From Limnobacter sp. 130 (GTDB lineage: Bacteria; Pseudomonadota; Gammaproteobacteria; Burkholderiales; Burkholderiaceae_B), in assembly GCF_902506325.1 (NCBI RefSeq), contig NZ_LR732328.1, forward strand, positions 1,733,071 through 1,797,070: DNA of 64,000 bases, given 5' to 3'. This document shows, one piece after another, positions 18,365 to 29,640 of this stretch. A model generated the notes under the pieces. It was not told the DNA's origin. It saw only the letters and a list, made by a program, of their open reading frames with translations, and searched no databases. The stretch's first letter is position 1. The number at the start of each line of letters is the position of its first letter. The position numbers and the translations under genes were made by a program.

Positions 18365-18380
18365 TGTTCCACGTGAAACA
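18365..18380 (-). other. parS centromere site (copy 2, inverted)
   Basis: TGTTCCACGTGAAACA, the exact reverse complement of copy 1 at 17814, so the two sites face each other 535 bases apart. It sits seven bases upstream of the -35 hexamer of the mnmG promoter, so ParB bound here could affect transcription of mnmG-rsmG-parA-parB. Confidence 0.92.
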
Positions 18381-18387
18381 TGTTCGC

Positions 18388-18416
18388 TTGGGCAAAATCG
18401 TGCCGAGGCATATAAT
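18388..18416 (+). promoter_or_regulatory. Sigma-70-type promoter of mnmG-rsmG-parA-parB
   Basis: TTGGGC (18388-18393) and a perfect TATAAT (18411-18416) are separated by 17 bases. Transcription would begin near 18423, giving a leader of roughly 85 bases before mnmG. The -35 match is poor, so activation or repression by a bound protein is plausible. Confidence 0.72.
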
Positions 18417-18509
18417 TGCGCCATTGCCGCCGAATCGGGTCAGCTCGAATTCGGCATTTGAATTTTGAATCCTGTGTTGGATTCCGGCACCAAGTGCCAG
18501 GAGTGAATA

Positions 18510-20462
18510 ATGTTTTATCCCGAAGAGTTTGATGTCATTGTTGTGGGTGGTGGCCATGCCGGTACCGAGGCTGCGCTTGCTGCTGCACGAGCGGGAAGCA
18601 AAACGCTGCTGCTGACACACAACATCGAAACACTTGGGCAAATGTCCTGTAACCCGTCCATTGGTGGGATTGGTAAAGGCCATCTGGTGAAGGAAGTTGA
18701 TGCGCTGGGTGGTGCCATGGCCATTGCCACTGATGAGGCGGGTATTCAGTTTCGTATTCTCAATGGCTCAAAAGGCCCGGCTGTGCGCGCAACCCGTGCC
18801 CAGGCCGACCGTGTGTTGTATCGGCAAGCCATTCGCACTCGCCTTGAAAATCAACCCAACCTTAGTTTGTTCCAGCAATCTGTTGAAGACCTTTTGCTGG
18901 ACGGCGACCGCGTGTGCGGTGCTGTGACGCAGGTGGGTTTGAAGTTCAAAGCCAAGTCGGTCGTGCTTACCGCGGGTACCTTTCTGAACGGCAAAATTCA
19001 TGTGGGCTTGCAAAATTATTCTGCAGGCCGGGCAGGAGACCCCCCGGCAATTGGCTTGGGAATGCGCCTTCAAGAAATGAAGTTGCCACAAGGGCGCTTA
19101 AAAACAGGTACACCACCGCGCATCGATGGTCGAAGCATTGATTTCTCGGTCATGCAAGAGCAGCCTGGCGATCTCGATCCAGTGCCGGTGTTTTCATATC
19201 TCGGAAACACGGCCATGCACCCACGGCAATTGCCGTGCTGGATTACGCACACCAACCAGAATACCCACGACATTATCCGGGGTGGCCTCGACCGAAGTCC
19301 CATGTACACGGGCGTAATAGAGGGGGTTGGTCCTCGGTATTGCCCATCCATCGAAGACAAAATTCACCGCTTTGCTGACAAGGAATCGCATCAAATTTTC
19401 CTTGAGCCGGAAGGTTTGACCACCAACGAGTATTATCCCAACGGCGTGTCTACCTCCCTTCCATTTGATGTGCAGCTTAATCTGCTGCATTCCATCAAAG
19501 GGCTGGAAAATGCGTACATCATGCGCCCCGGGTATGCGATCGAATACGATTACTTTGACCCGCGTGCACTGAAAACCACCTTGGAAACCAAAGCCATTGA
19601 AGGTCTGTTCTTCGCTGGTCAAATCAATGGCACAACAGGTTACGAAGAAGCCGCTGCCCAGGGTTTGCTGGCGGGTGTTAATGCAGCGCTCATGGTGCAA
19701 GGCAAAGATCAATGGACCCCACGCCGAGACGAGGCCTACCTGGGCGTGCTTGTAGACGATTTGACCAGCAAAGGTGTGGCAGAGCCCTATCGCATGTTCA
19801 CCAGCCGTGCTGAATACCGTTTAAGCCTGCGTGAAGACAATGCAGACCAGCGCCTCACGCCAATTGGCCGAAAGTTGGGTTTGGTCGACGACATTCGCTG
19901 GAAAGCATTCTCGGAAAAGCGCGAGGCAGTCGAGCAGGAAAAGCAGCGACTACGTTCCACGTGGATCAATCCAAAAATTGTGGCGCAAGCCGAAGCCGAG
20001 CGCGTGCTGCACAAAGGCATCGATCGTGAATACAACCTGTACGATCTGCTCAAGCGCCCGGATGTCAGCTACCAAGACCTCAGTACGCTGAGTAAAGAAA
20101 ATGGCGAATTCGCCTTGAGTAATCCCTTGCAGCAAAACGATCTGGTTTCCCAGTTGGAAATCGAAGTGAAATACGCGGGTTATGTGTTGCGTCAACAGGC
20201 GGAAGTTGAGCGTGGGGTAGGCAATGAGTCAATTCGTCTTCCTGCCGATTTTGATTACGCCAGCGTGAACGGATTGAGCAAAGAAGTGCAGCAAAAGCTA
20301 AACACGCACAAGCCGGAAACGATTGGGCAAGCGGGCCGCATTCAAGGCATTACGCCGGCTGCGATTTCGCTCTTGCTGGTGCACTTGAAGAAACGGGATT
20401 TGCTGAATCGCACAGCCAATGCCACCAAGTTGTCGGACGGTACCGCGGAGCAAGTGGCTTGA
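18510..20462 (+). CDS. mnmG: tRNA uridine-5-carboxymethylaminomethyl(34) synthesis enzyme MnmG (GidA)
   Basis: FAD-dependent partner of MnmE (encoded at 1504-2883) in modification of wobble uridine 34. 650 residues. The N-terminal dinucleotide-binding motif is [21 protein letters not shown]; further hallmarks are [56 protein letters not shown] near residue 370, and the C-terminal helical domain that contacts MnmE. AGGAG stands seven bases before the ATG. It leads a rightward run with rsmG, parA and parB, the order found next to the origin in many proteobacteria. Confidence 0.98.
   Translation: MFYPEEFDVIVVGGGHAGTEAALAAARAGSKTLLLTHNIETLGQMSCNPSIGGIGKGHLVKEVDALGGAMAIATDEAGIQFRILNGSKGPAVRATRAQADRVLYRQAIRTRLENQPNLSLFQQSVEDLLLDGDRVCGAVTQVGLKFKAKSVVLTAGTFLNGKIHVGLQNYSAGRAGDPPAIGLGMRLQEMKLPQGRLKTGTPPRIDGRSIDFSVMQEQPGDLDPVPVFSYLGNTAMHPRQLPCWITHTNQNTHDIIRGGLDRSPMYTGVIEGVGPRYCPSIEDKIHRFADKESHQIFLEPEGLTTNEYYPNGVSTSLPFDVQLNLLHSIKGLENAYIMRPGYAIEYDYFDPRALKTTLETKAIEGLFFAGQINGTTGYEEAAAQGLLAGVNAALMVQGKDQWTPRRDEAYLGVLVDDLTSKGVAEPYRMFTSRAEYRLSLREDNADQRLTPIGRKLGLVDDIRWKAFSEKREAVEQEKQRLRSTWINPKIVAQAEAERVLHKGIDREYNLYDLLKRPDVSYQDLSTLSKENGEFALSNPLQQNDLVSQLEIEVKYAGYVLRQQAEVERGVGNESIRLPADFDYASVNGLSKEVQQKLNTHKPETIGQAGRIQGITPAAISLLLVHLKKRDLLNRTANATKLSDGTAEQVA
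19953..19968 (+). other. parS-like site within mnmG
   Basis: CGTTCCACGTGGATCA matches the Pseudomonas-type parS TGTTCCACGTGGAACA at 14 of 16 positions, differing only at positions 1 and 14, and keeps the central CACGTG. It lies in coding sequence, so the match could be chance; the nearby true parS sites make weak ParB binding plausible. Confidence 0.4.
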
Positions 20463-21136
20463 ATTCAGTGCATCGAAAGCCAAAGTCTGAAACCCTGGGG
20501 TCTTCAGACCAAGCGCTACTGGAAGAGGGTATTGCCTGTCTACGCCTGGGTTTGAGTGCTGAGCAACATGGGCAATTGTTCAAATATGGGCAGCTGATAC
20601 AAAAATGGAACCGGGTGTATAACCTCACGGCCATTCGCAACAATCGGGAACTGGTCACGCACCATTTACTCGACTCTTTGGCGGTGTTGCCCGAACTATC
20701 TTTTGCGCTTCAGTCCACCCCCAATCCAAGAATTCTGGATGTAGGTGCGGGAGCCGGTTTGCCCGGCTTGGTATTGGCGATTGCCCAACCGGCTTGGAAT
20801 GTAACCCTGATCGACACGGTTCAAAAAAAAGCGGCTTTCATGCAACAAGCCATTGCCAGTCTGGGTTTGAAAAATGCCCAGGCAGTGCATGGCAGGGTGG
20901 AAGAGTTTCAAGCAAGCCTGCCCTTTGATTTGATATGTTCCCGAGCATTCTCAAGCATCGACAACTTCATTGGGCTTGGCCAGCATGTATTGGCAGAGCA
21001 CGGGCAGTTTGCCGCTTTGAAGGGGCGAGTCGAAGTCGACAGCGAAGTGCCCGCAGGTTGGCGAATTGAGGCACTTCATCCAATTGAAGTGCCATTCTTG
21101 GACGAGGCAAGGCACTTGTTCATGATTAAACGCTAA
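20459..21136 (+). CDS. rsmG: 16S rRNA (guanine527-N7)-methyltransferase RsmG (GidB)
   Basis: SAM-dependent methyltransferase acting on G527 of 16S rRNA. 225 residues. Visible motifs: [11 protein letters not shown] and [11 protein letters not shown] before the SAM-binding loop [17 protein letters not shown], then [16 protein letters not shown] and ICSRAFSS. The start is a TTG that overlaps the mnmG stop by four bases, supported by GGAG eight bases upstream; a GTG three codons later has no such site. The overlap indicates translational coupling with mnmG. Confidence 0.95.
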   Translation: MNSVHRKPKSETLGSSDQALLEEGIACLRLGLSAEQHGQLFKYGQLIQKWNRVYNLTAIRNNRELVTHHLLDSLAVLPELSFALQSTPNPRILDVGAGAGLPGLVLAIAQPAWNVTLIDTVQKKAAFMQQAIASLGLKNAQAVHGRVEEFQASLPFDLICSRAFSSIDNFIGLGQHVLAEHGQFAALKGRVEVDSEVPAGWRIEALHPIEVPFLDEARHLFMIKR

Positions 21137-21166
21137 AATCAAAGCATTCATTCACAGGACAAGAAG

Positions 21167-21943
21167 ATGGCGAAAGTTTTCTGCATTGCCAACCAGAAGG
21201 GTGGCGTGGGAAAAACCACCACCGCGGTGAATCTGGCTGCCGGTTTGGCCATGGCCAAACAGCGTGTGTTGCTGGTCGATCTCGACCCCCAAGGCAATGC
21301 CACCATGGGTTGTGGCATCGACAAGCGAAGCGTTAAACACACGGTTTACCAAGTGCTGGTGGGCATGGTGGGTGTGGCTGAAGCCACCGTTCGTGCAGAA
21401 GGCGATTTCGATGTTCTGGCGGCCAACCGCGAGCTGGCGGGTGCCGAAGTGGAAATGGTCGAATTCGAAGACCGTGAAATCAAGCTGCGCGAGGCAATTG
21501 CCCAGGTTGACGGTCAATATGATTTCATCTTGATCGACTGTCCGCCAGCGCTGTCTTTGCTCACACTCAATGCACTGTGCTGCGCCAATGGCGTGGTAAT
21601 ACCCATGCAGTGCGAATACTACGCACTGGAAGGTTTGAGCGATCTGGTCAACACCATCAAGCAAGTGTGCAAAAACCTGAACCCGAATTTGACCATCATT
21701 GGTTTGTTGCGGGTCATGTACGATCCGCGCATGACATTGGCCCAGCAAGTGTCTGCCCAGCTCGAAAAACATTTTGGCAACAAGGTGTTCAAAACCATTA
21801 TTCCGAGAAATGTGCGCTTGGCTGAGGCCCCTAGTTACGGTGTGCCTGGCGTCTTGTTTGACAAGTCCAGCAAAGGCGCAAAGGCCTATCTGGACTTCGC
21901 CAACGAAATGGTCGAGCGGCTTGGCTTGCCCATTGCAGCTTAA
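21167..21943 (+). CDS. parA: Chromosome partitioning ATPase ParA (Soj)
   Basis: 258 residues. ParA binds nucleoid DNA in its ATP form and moves ParB-parS complexes. The deviant Walker A motif KGGVGKTTTAVNLAAGLA starts near residue 11, with VDLDPQGNAT and LIDCPPALSLLTLNAL (Walker B) following. It lacks the N-terminal DNA-binding extension of plasmid type Ia ParA, so it is the short chromosomal type. AGGA lies shortly before the ATG. parB follows after 49 bases, and the parS sites are about 3 kb upstream. Confidence 0.97.
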   Translation: MAKVFCIANQKGGVGKTTTAVNLAAGLAMAKQRVLLVDLDPQGNATMGCGIDKRSVKHTVYQVLVGMVGVAEATVRAEGDFDVLAANRELAGAEVEMVEFEDREIKLREAIAQVDGQYDFILIDCPPALSLLTLNALCCANGVVIPMQCEYYALEGLSDLVNTIKQVCKNLNPNLTIIGLLRVMYDPRMTLAQQVSAQLEKHFGNKVFKTIIPRNVRLAEAPSYGVPGVLFDKSSKGAKAYLDFANEMVERLGLPIAA

Positions 21944-21992
21944 ATCGCGGCCTAAGCCAATTGCAGTCTAATCCAATTCAGCAGAAGAAAAT

Positions 21993-22874
21993 ATGAACGC
22001 AATCAAACGTACCAAAGGCCTGGGAAGGGGTCTGGAAGCGCTATTGGGCCCCTCCGGTGACGATGTCAACAAAGACATGGGTGAGCAGGTCATGACACTG
22101 CCATTGGGCAAGCTGCAGGCCGGTAAATACCAGCCGCGTTCGCGCATGGATGAAAGTTCCCTCCTGGAGTTGGCCGAGTCCATCAAAAGCCAGGGCATTA
22201 TGCAGCCCATCCTGGTGCGGCCAATTGGTTCAGGCAAATACGAAATCATTGCGGGTGAACGCCGTTTCCGCGCATCAAAAATAGCAGGTTTGACCGAAGT
22301 CCCTGTATTGGTGCGTGCGGTTCCCGATGAGTCTGCCCTGGCCATGGCATTGATTGAAAACATTCAGCGCGAGGACTTGAATCCGCTGGAAGAAGCACTG
22401 GGCGTGCAGCGTTTGATTCGTGAGTTCAATTTAACCCACGAAGACGCCGCCCGTGCCATTGGTCGATCCCGCAGTGCAACAAGCAATATGTTGCGCTTGT
22501 TGAACCTTGCTGAGCCGGTGCAAACCATGCTGCTGGCTGGTGACGTAGAAATGGGCCACGCTCGGGCCTTGTTGGCTTTGAATGCGGCAGAGCAAATTGC
22601 GTGCGCCAATGAAGTGGTGAACAAGCGTTTGTCCGTTCGTGAAACAGAAAAGCTCGTGAACGACTGGGCCAGCGACCACGACCGGGTGGCCACCAAGCCC
22701 AAGCAAACTGCGGATGTACGTCGCCTGGAAGAGGGCTTGGCCGATTGGTTGGCCAGCGCAGTTCAGTTAAAAGCCAATGCAAATGGCAAAGGCAGTGTTA
22801 CTATTAAATTCAATAATTTGGACGAACTGGACGGTGTGCTGGAGCGCATCGGATTTCCCAAAGAAGAGCTTTAA
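21993..22874 (+). CDS. parB: Chromosome partitioning protein ParB (Spo0J)
   Basis: 293 residues. ParB is a CTPase clamp that loads at parS and slides along nearby DNA. The N-terminal domain includes GRGLEALLG, the AGKYQPR segment, ESIKSQGIMQPILVRPI, and the CTP-binding motif IIAGERRFRAS (GERRxRA). The central helix-turn-helix for parS recognition contains FNLTHEDAARAIGRSRSATSNMLRLLNL. The C-terminal dimer domain ends near ITIKFNN-like strand sequence. No terminator separates it from the atp promoter region. Confidence 0.97.
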   Translation: MNAIKRTKGLGRGLEALLGPSGDDVNKDMGEQVMTLPLGKLQAGKYQPRSRMDESSLLELAESIKSQGIMQPILVRPIGSGKYEIIAGERRFRASKIAGLTEVPVLVRAVPDESALAMALIENIQREDLNPLEEALGVQRLIREFNLTHEDAARAIGRSRSATSNMLRLLNLAEPVQTMLLAGDVEMGHARALLALNAAEQIACANEVVNKRLSVRETEKLVNDWASDHDRVATKPKQTADVRRLEEGLADWLASAVQLKANANGKGSVTIKFNNLDELDGVLERIGFPKEEL

Positions 22875-22914
22875 CTTCTGCACCAAATCGGTGTGAAAAA
22901 TAAGCCGTTTTCGT

Positions 22915-22944
22915 TTGACGAGGGGCCGTACAAACCCCTATAAT
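22915..22944 (+). promoter_or_regulatory. Strong sigma-70-type promoter of the atp operon
   Basis: TTGACG (22915-22920) and a perfect TATAAT (22939-22944) are spaced 18 bases apart. Transcription would begin near 22951. This places the start of the first atp gene downstream of that point and rules out an upstream in-frame extension beginning at 22915. Confidence 0.88.
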
Positions 22945-23022
22945 CTGGCGGTTTGTCAAAAACACGTGAGCCTTGCGGAAAATACGTATCCGAATAAGGT
23001 TAAATGTGGCAGCGCAGCAAAT

Positions 23023-23355
23023 ATGTGGAAAATAGTTGGACTCCAATGGGTCGTCGGGGTGATAGTCTGCCTCCTTATGTTGTTGGTGTCCCCAATTCAC
23101 GCGCAGTCTGCCGTTTGGGGTTTCGTCGCCGTCGCGTTGCCGAGCACATTGTTCGCCGCACGGTTGGCCTTGGGTAGTAAAACCCCCATGGGCGGAACCT
23201 TTGTGTTTTTGACCGGAGAATTCCTGAAGGTTGGCGCAACAATCGCGATTATGTTTGTAGCGAGTCAAGTTGACCCGAACATTGTTTGGTGGTCCTTGAT
23301 CCTCACTGCGATCGTCACCCTCAAAAGCTATTTTTTGGCATTTTTCTTGAGATAA
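23023..23355 (+). CDS. atpI: ATP synthase subunit I (AtpI)
   Basis: 110 residues with four hydrophobic segments, the usual size and topology of AtpI, a small membrane protein that aids assembly of the c-ring. Segments include [54 protein letters not shown] and the final [19 protein letters not shown]. The ATG at 23023 is chosen because the predicted transcript begins near 22951 and because the product then starts [10 protein letters not shown]. It is first in atpIBEFHAGDC, and atpB follows after two bases. Confidence 0.88.
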   Translation: MWKIVGLQWVVGVIVCLLMLLVSPIHAQSAVWGFVAVALPSTLFAARLALGSKTPMGGTFVFLTGEFLKVGATIAIMFVASQVDPNIVWWSLILTAIVTLKSYFLAFFLR

Positions 23356-23357
23356 GT

Positions 23358-24218
23358 ATGGCATCTTCACCGAATGGGCAAACGCCCTCAGAGTACATCG
23401 TCCATCACTTGCAGCATTTCGCTACCGATAAGCAAAAATTTATCGTCGATTTCTCAGTGATCAACCTGGACACGATGTTTTTCTCCATCCTGTCCGGTTT
23501 AATCGTAATCTTGATGCTGTATAAAGCGGCATCCAAAGCCACTTCTGGCGTACCCGGGCGTTTTCAGGGCTTCGTCGAGATGATGGTTGAAATGGTTGAA
23601 AACCAGTCTAAATCAATTGTGCACGGCGACCGAACCTTCATTGCCCCTTTGGCTCTGACCGTGTTCCTGTGGATCATTGTCATGAACACCTTTGACTTGA
23701 TCCCCGTGGACCTGATCCCCATGGCCTGGGGCCAACTGATGTATCAACTTGGCTACGCAGCCAGCGCCGGTGACCCCTACATGCGTGTGGTGGCCACGGC
23801 CGACCTGAACGGTACGTTGGGCTTGTCGCTCGGCGTGTTGTGCCTGATGCTTTACTACTCTGTAAAGATCAAAGGCGCGGGCGGCTTTGTTCACGAACTG
23901 TTCTGCGCACCTTTCGGTGCCAACCCACTGCTGTGGATCCCCAATTTTGTATTGAACCTGATTGAATTTGCCGCGAAAACCGTGTCCTTGGGCATGCGAC
24001 TTTTCGGCAACATGTACGCAGGCGAATTGGTGTTCATGCTGATCGCTTTGCTGGGTGGCGCGGCTGCGTTGTCCATGGGTGGAGCATTTGCCTTCTTGGG
24101 TCATGTGTTGGCCGGAACAATCTGGGCGATTTTCCACATTCTGATCGTGTTGCTCCAGGGCTTCATTTTCATGATGTTGACCTTGATCTACATTGGCCAG
24201 GCGCATCAGGGCCACTGA
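23358..24218 (+). CDS. atpB: ATP synthase F0 subunit a
   Basis: 286 residues. Subunit a forms the two proton half-channels against the c-ring. Several membrane segments are visible; the functional core is [15 protein letters not shown], carrying the essential Arg, and the last helix [20 protein letters not shown]. The start is ATG 23358 ([17 protein letters not shown]); a frame reaching back to 23286 overlaps atpI and is not needed. Its stop is followed by an unusually T-rich spacer before atpE. Confidence 0.97.
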   Translation: MASSPNGQTPSEYIVHHLQHFATDKQKFIVDFSVINLDTMFFSILSGLIVILMLYKAASKATSGVPGRFQGFVEMMVEMVENQSKSIVHGDRTFIAPLALTVFLWIIVMNTFDLIPVDLIPMAWGQLMYQLGYAASAGDPYMRVVATADLNGTLGLSLGVLCLMLYYSVKIKGAGGFVHELFCAPFGANPLLWIPNFVLNLIEFAAKTVSLGMRLFGNMYAGELVFMLIALLGGAAALSMGGAFAFLGHVLAGTIWAIFHILIVLLQGFIFMMLTLIYIGQAHQGH

Positions 24219-24222
24219 TCGA

Positions 24223-24266
24223 TTTTTAGTTTTTTTGGTTTTTTTAATTTTTCATTTTTTCAATTT
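24223..24266 (+). promoter_or_regulatory. U-rich translational leader of atpE
   Basis: About three quarters of these 44 bases are T (33 of 44), ending just before the AAGGAG site and ATG of atpE. In E. coli the atpE leader is also U-rich and acts as a translation enhancer that helps ribosomes make the extra subunit c needed. A similar role here is an inference from position and composition. Confidence 0.6.
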
Positions 24267-24268
24267 AA

Positions 24269-24520
<252 letters not shown>

Positions 24521-24547
24521 TTTACAGCCACTTCCTTCGAACAACAC

Positions 24548-24581
24548 CGCACGAATGTTTTAAGTCCAATTCGTGCGTTTT
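24548..24581 (+). terminator. Hairpin between atpE and atpF (possible attenuator)
   Basis: CGCACGAAT (24548-24556) pairs perfectly with ATTCGTGCG (24569-24577) across a 12-base loop and is followed by TTTT. It lies inside the operon, between subunit c and subunit b. A short T-run suggests partial termination or an RNA-processing or stability element that could raise atpE output relative to downstream genes. Confidence 0.6.
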
Positions 24582-24595
24582 AGAGGAAACATGCC

Positions 24596-25066
24596 GTGAA
24601 CTTAAACGCAACGCTGTTTGCTCAGCTCGTCGTTTTCTTCATCTTGGCGGTCTTTACGATGAAATTCGTATGGCCCCCGCTGATCAAGAGCATCGATGAG
24701 CGTGCAAAGAAAATCGCAGACGGCCTGGCCGCTGCAGAACGTGGTAAGCAGGCTTTGGCAGAAGCCGGTCGTAAAGCTGAACAGGAACTGGCTGTTAGCC
24801 GTTCTGAAAATCAGCAACGCCTGGCCGAAGCAGAAAAGCGTGCCCAGCAGATTATTGAAGAGGCAAAACAACAAGCCGAAGTTGAGCGCAAGCGAATTCT
24901 TGCGCAGGCTGAAGCGGAAGCTGCAAACGAAGCACAACGTGCCCGTGACCAGTTGCGCGATCAGTTGGCAACACTCGTGGTGAAAGGCGCAGAGCAAATC
25001 CTGAAGAAGGAAGTGAACGCCCAGGCCCACGCAGATTTGCTGAATCAACTGAAAGCGGAACTGTAA
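24596..25066 (+). CDS. atpF: ATP synthase F0 subunit b
   Basis: 156 residues; the peripheral stalk that holds F1 still against F0. A single N-terminal membrane helix ([20 protein letters not shown]) is followed by a long charged coiled coil rich in Glu, Lys, Ala and Gln, ending in the part that binds subunit delta. The start is a GTG at 24596 with GAGG nine bases upstream; the nearby ATG at 24591 is out of frame. Confidence 0.97.
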   Translation: MNLNATLFAQLVVFFILAVFTMKFVWPPLIKSIDERAKKIADGLAAAERGKQALAEAGRKAEQELAVSRSENQQRLAEAEKRAQQIIEEAKQQAEVERKRILAQAEAEAANEAQRARDQLRDQLATLVVKGAEQILKKEVNAQAHADLLNQLKAEL

Positions 25067-25090
25067 GCCTAAAGCTTAAGGAAACACAAA

Positions 25091-25624
25091 ATGGTCGAAC
25101 TATCCACCATCGCCCGTCCTTACGCTGAAGCAGCGTTTGATGTTGCCAAAACATCAAGCCTGAAACAGTGGAGTGATTGGCTACAGTCGTGGTCGGCAGT
25201 CGCATGCAACGCAGACATCAAATTGCTGGTCAGCAACCCTAAGTTGACTGACGAGCAGGTGTTGAAGGTGTTTGTTGAACTGACCAAGACACCGGCGGAA
25301 GCGCAAGCAACGAATTTTTTGAGTGCGCTTGTGGAAAATGGCCGTTTGCTGGCCTTGCCAGAAATCGCTCGACAGTTCGAAGAATTGAAGAACAGCCATG
25401 AAGGTTCTGCAGATGCGGTCATCGCCTCTGCATTCCCCATGACTGATGCTGAAGTTCAAAACGTACGTGGTGCATTGGAAAAGAAATTTGGGTCCAAACT
25501 GAACGTAACAGTTCAGGTGGACGAGTCCCTGATTGGTGGCGTGTGCGTCACTGTCGGCGATCAAATTTTGGATAGTTCGGTGCGCGGCAAACTTAACGCG
25601 ATGAAGGCGGCTTTAACAGCCTAA
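25091..25624 (+). CDS. atpH: ATP synthase F1 subunit delta
   Basis: 177 residues, the usual length. Delta joins the top of F1 to the b-subunit stalk. The N-terminal helical domain starts [16 protein letters not shown], and the C-terminal domain includes the family strand [22 protein letters not shown]-like region (residues about 150-172). AAGGA precedes the ATG by eight bases. It sits in its standard place between atpF and atpA. Confidence 0.97.
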   Translation: MVELSTIARPYAEAAFDVAKTSSLKQWSDWLQSWSAVACNADIKLLVSNPKLTDEQVLKVFVELTKTPAEAQATNFLSALVENGRLLALPEIARQFEELKNSHEGSADAVIASAFPMTDAEVQNVRGALEKKFGSKLNVTVQVDESLIGGVCVTVGDQILDSSVRGKLNAMKAALTA

Positions 25625-25656
25625 CTTGGCCCTCAAACGTAATTGGAGCAATCAAT

Positions 25657-27198
25657 ATGCAGATTAATCCCTCTGAGATCAGTGAACTGATCAAGAGCCG
25701 GATCGAAGGCCTCGGATCATCGGCCGACATCCGGACACAAGGTACTGTAGTGTCGGTGAGCGACGGTATTTGCCGCGTTCATGGTTTGTCAGATGTGATG
25801 CAAGGTGAAATGCTGGAATTCCCAGGCAACACCTTTGGTTTGGCGCTCAACCTGGAACGTGATTCCGTGGGTGTCGTTATTTTGGGTTCTTACGAACACA
25901 TTTCTGAAGGCGATCTGGTCAAGTGTACCGGCCGTATTCTGGAAGTGCCCGTAGGTCCCGAGCTGCGTGGTCGCGTGGTGAATGCATTGGGTGTGCCGAT
26001 CGACGGCAAGGGCCCAGTCAACGCCAAGATGACCGACGTGATTGAAAAAGTGGCCCCAGGTGTTATTGAACGTAAGTCAGTAGACCAGCCGCTGCAAACC
26101 GGTGTGAAAGCGATTGATGCCATGGTTCCTGTTGGCCGCGGCCAGCGTGAATTGATCATTGGCGACCGTCAAACTGGTAAAACAGCAGTTGCGATCGACG
26201 CGATCATTAACCAGAAAGGCACTGGCGTAACTTGCGTGTACGTGGCTGTGGGCCAAAAAGCCTCTTCCATCGTGAACGTAATCCGCAAGCTCGAAGAGTT
26301 CGGCGCTTTGGAGTACACCATTGTTGTGGTGGCTTCTGCATCTGAATCGGCTGCCATGCAATATCTGGCACCTTACTCGGGTTGCACCATGGGCGAGTAC
26401 TTCCGTGATCGCGGTGAAGACGCTCTGATCGTGTATGACGATCTGTCCAAGCAAGCTGTGGCCTACCGTCAAATTTCCCTGTTGCTGCGTCGCCCACCCG
26501 GCCGCGAAGCTTACCCAGGTGACGTGTTCTATCTACACAGCCGTTTGCTCGAGCGCGCATCACGCGTGAACGCCGAATACGTTGAAAAATTCACCAAGGG
26601 TGAAGTGAAAGGCAAAACCGGTTCTTTAACCGCCCTGCCAATCATTGAAACCCAGGCTGGTGACGTAACAGCGTTCGTTCCAACCAACGTAATTTCGATT
26701 ACTGACGGTCAAATCTTCTTGGAAACCGACTTGTTCAACGCCGGTATCCGTCCAGCGATTAACGCGGGTATTTCCGTGTCTCGCGTGGGTGGTGCAGCGC
26801 AGACCAAAGTGGTCAAGAAGCTGTCAGGCGGTATCCGTACCGACTTGGCCCAGTACCGTGAATTGGCTGCGTTTGCGCAGTTTGCTTCTGATCTTGACGA
26901 AGCAACCCGCCGCCAGCTGGAACGTGGTCGCCGTGTGGTTGAGTTGTTGAAGCAGCCCCAGTACGCCCCATTGAAAACATGGGAAATGGCACTGGCCCTG
27001 TTCGCAATCAACAATGGTTATCTGGATGATGTCGAGGTATCGAACGTTCTTCCTTTCGAGGTTTCTCTGCGTCAATTCATGCAGACAAGCCACAAGGACC
27101 TGATCGATCGTATCGAGCAGACTTACGAGTTGTCGAAAGACGATGAGCCAAAGCTGCACGAAGCCGTGAAATCATTCAAGAAAACTGGCGCGTATTAA
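25657..27198 (+). CDS. atpA: ATP synthase F1 subunit alpha
   Basis: 513 residues. Non-catalytic nucleotide-binding subunit of the F1 hexamer. Domains: N-terminal beta barrel (about 25-95), nucleotide-binding domain with P-loop [13 protein letters not shown] near residue 170 and the [17 protein letters not shown] region, and a C-terminal helical bundle. The Arg of the SRVGG segment near 373 is the arginine finger completing the catalytic sites on beta. GGAG lies eight bases upstream of the start. Confidence 0.98.
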   Translation: MQINPSEISELIKSRIEGLGSSADIRTQGTVVSVSDGICRVHGLSDVMQGEMLEFPGNTFGLALNLERDSVGVVILGSYEHISEGDLVKCTGRILEVPVGPELRGRVVNALGVPIDGKGPVNAKMTDVIEKVAPGVIERKSVDQPLQTGVKAIDAMVPVGRGQRELIIGDRQTGKTAVAIDAIINQKGTGVTCVYVAVGQKASSIVNVIRKLEEFGALEYTIVVVASASESAAMQYLAPYSGCTMGEYFRDRGEDALIVYDDLSKQAVAYRQISLLLRRPPGREAYPGDVFYLHSRLLERASRVNAEYVEKFTKGEVKGKTGSLTALPIIETQAGDVTAFVPTNVISITDGQIFLETDLFNAGIRPAINAGISVSRVGGAAQTKVVKKLSGGIRTDLAQYRELAAFAQFASDLDEATRRQLERGRRVVELLKQPQYAPLKTWEMALALFAINNGYLDDVEVSNVLPFEVSLRQFMQTSHKDLIDRIEQTYELSKDDEPKLHEAVKSFKKTGAY

Positions 27199-27271
27199 TC
27201 AGAGCGATCTGATTGTACCCACCGCATAACTCGGAAGGTCTAGTACCTTCCCAGTCATTGGAGGAAATACG

Positions 27272-28141
27272 ATGTCAGGAATGAAGGAAATCCGGACCAA
27301 GATCAAGAGCGTGCAAAACACGCGAAAGATCACGAAGGCGATGGAAATGGTGGCTGCGTCCAAAATGCGCAAAGCCCAGGACCGTATGCGTTCGGCTCGT
27401 CCCTATGCGGACAAAGTTCGGAATATTTGCGCCAACCTGGCCAAGGCAAACCCGGAATACCGCCATGAATACATGGTGGCGCGCGACGAAATCAAAAACG
27501 TTGCTGCGATTGTTGTGACAACTGACAAAGGCTTGTGTGGTGGCTTGAACACCAACATCCTGCGTTTGGTGACCAGCAAGTTTCAGGAATTGACCGGCAA
27601 AGGCGCAAAGGTACGAGCAACCGCAATCGGTACAAAGGGCGCTGGCTTCTTTAACCGCATTGGTGTTGAAGTAACTTCTAAAGTGACAGGTCTTGGTGAC
27701 AAGCCCCACCTGGAAGCGCTGATCGGTGCAATCAAGGTTCAACTTGATGCATACGTTGCAGGCGAAGTGGATGCCGTTTATTTGGCCTACACCAAGTTTG
27801 TAAACACCATGAAGCAAGAAGCCGTGTTCGAGCAACTGCTGCCCTTGGGTGGCGAAAGGCTGCAAGCCGATGAGGGTTCCACGTCGTGGGACTACATCTA
27901 TGAGCCGGATGCGAAGGCCGTGATTGACGATTTGCTGCTGCGTTACATCGAAGCATTGGTGTACCAGGCTGTGGCAGAAAACATGGCTTCAGAACAATCA
28001 GCACGTATGGTTGCGATGAAGGCAGCGTCAGACAACGCCAAGAATGTGATCAGTGAACTGCAACTTACCTACAACAAAGCCCGTCAGGCTGCCATTACGA
28101 AAGAATTGGCAGAGATCGTCGGCGGCGCAGCGGCTGTGTAA
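27272..28141 (+). CDS. atpG: ATP synthase F1 subunit gamma
   Basis: 289 residues; the rotating central shaft. The N-terminal helix carries the family signature [21 protein letters not shown], with [10 protein letters not shown]-like sequence at [13 protein letters not shown] near residue 85, and the C-terminal helix ends with [24 protein letters not shown] site precedes the ATG by seven bases. The 73-base gap from atpA is the longest between the F1 genes. Confidence 0.98.
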   Translation: MSGMKEIRTKIKSVQNTRKITKAMEMVAASKMRKAQDRMRSARPYADKVRNICANLAKANPEYRHEYMVARDEIKNVAAIVVTTDKGLCGGLNTNILRLVTSKFQELTGKGAKVRATAIGTKGAGFFNRIGVEVTSKVTGLGDKPHLEALIGAIKVQLDAYVAGEVDAVYLAYTKFVNTMKQEAVFEQLLPLGGERLQADEGSTSWDYIYEPDAKAVIDDLLLRYIEALVYQAVAENMASEQSARMVAMKAASDNAKNVISELQLTYNKARQAAITKELAEIVGGAAAV

Positions 28142-28164
28142 GCGGAAGTTCGGAACGATTTTGA

Positions 28165-29571
<1,407 letters not shown>

Positions 29572-29640
29572 TCCGACTGGTGTGTCGTGTGCCGGCGAAG
29601 GTGAAAACCCAAGTCGGTGCCCATCACAAAGGAAATGAGT

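Larger units (their letters stand above)
17813..18509. other. 697-base intergenic region with centromere-like and hairpin elements
   Basis: No convincing gene lies here. Open frames exist on both strands between about 17820 and 18220, but they lack ribosome-binding sites, overlap each other antisense and encode low-complexity Ala/Arg/Pro/Ser-rich peptides. The region holds an inverted pair of parS sites at its ends, a high-GC hairpin-rich element at 17882-18061, and the promoter of mnmG. Confidence 0.8.

Noticed and set aside
22875-22914. Small CACC/GGTG hairpin after parB as a terminator
   Set aside because: Only a four-base stem and no T-run; the next promoter starts at once.
23613-24215. 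200-residue antisense frame over atpB
   Set aside because: Shadow of the atpB coding strand; composition dominated by His and Gln.
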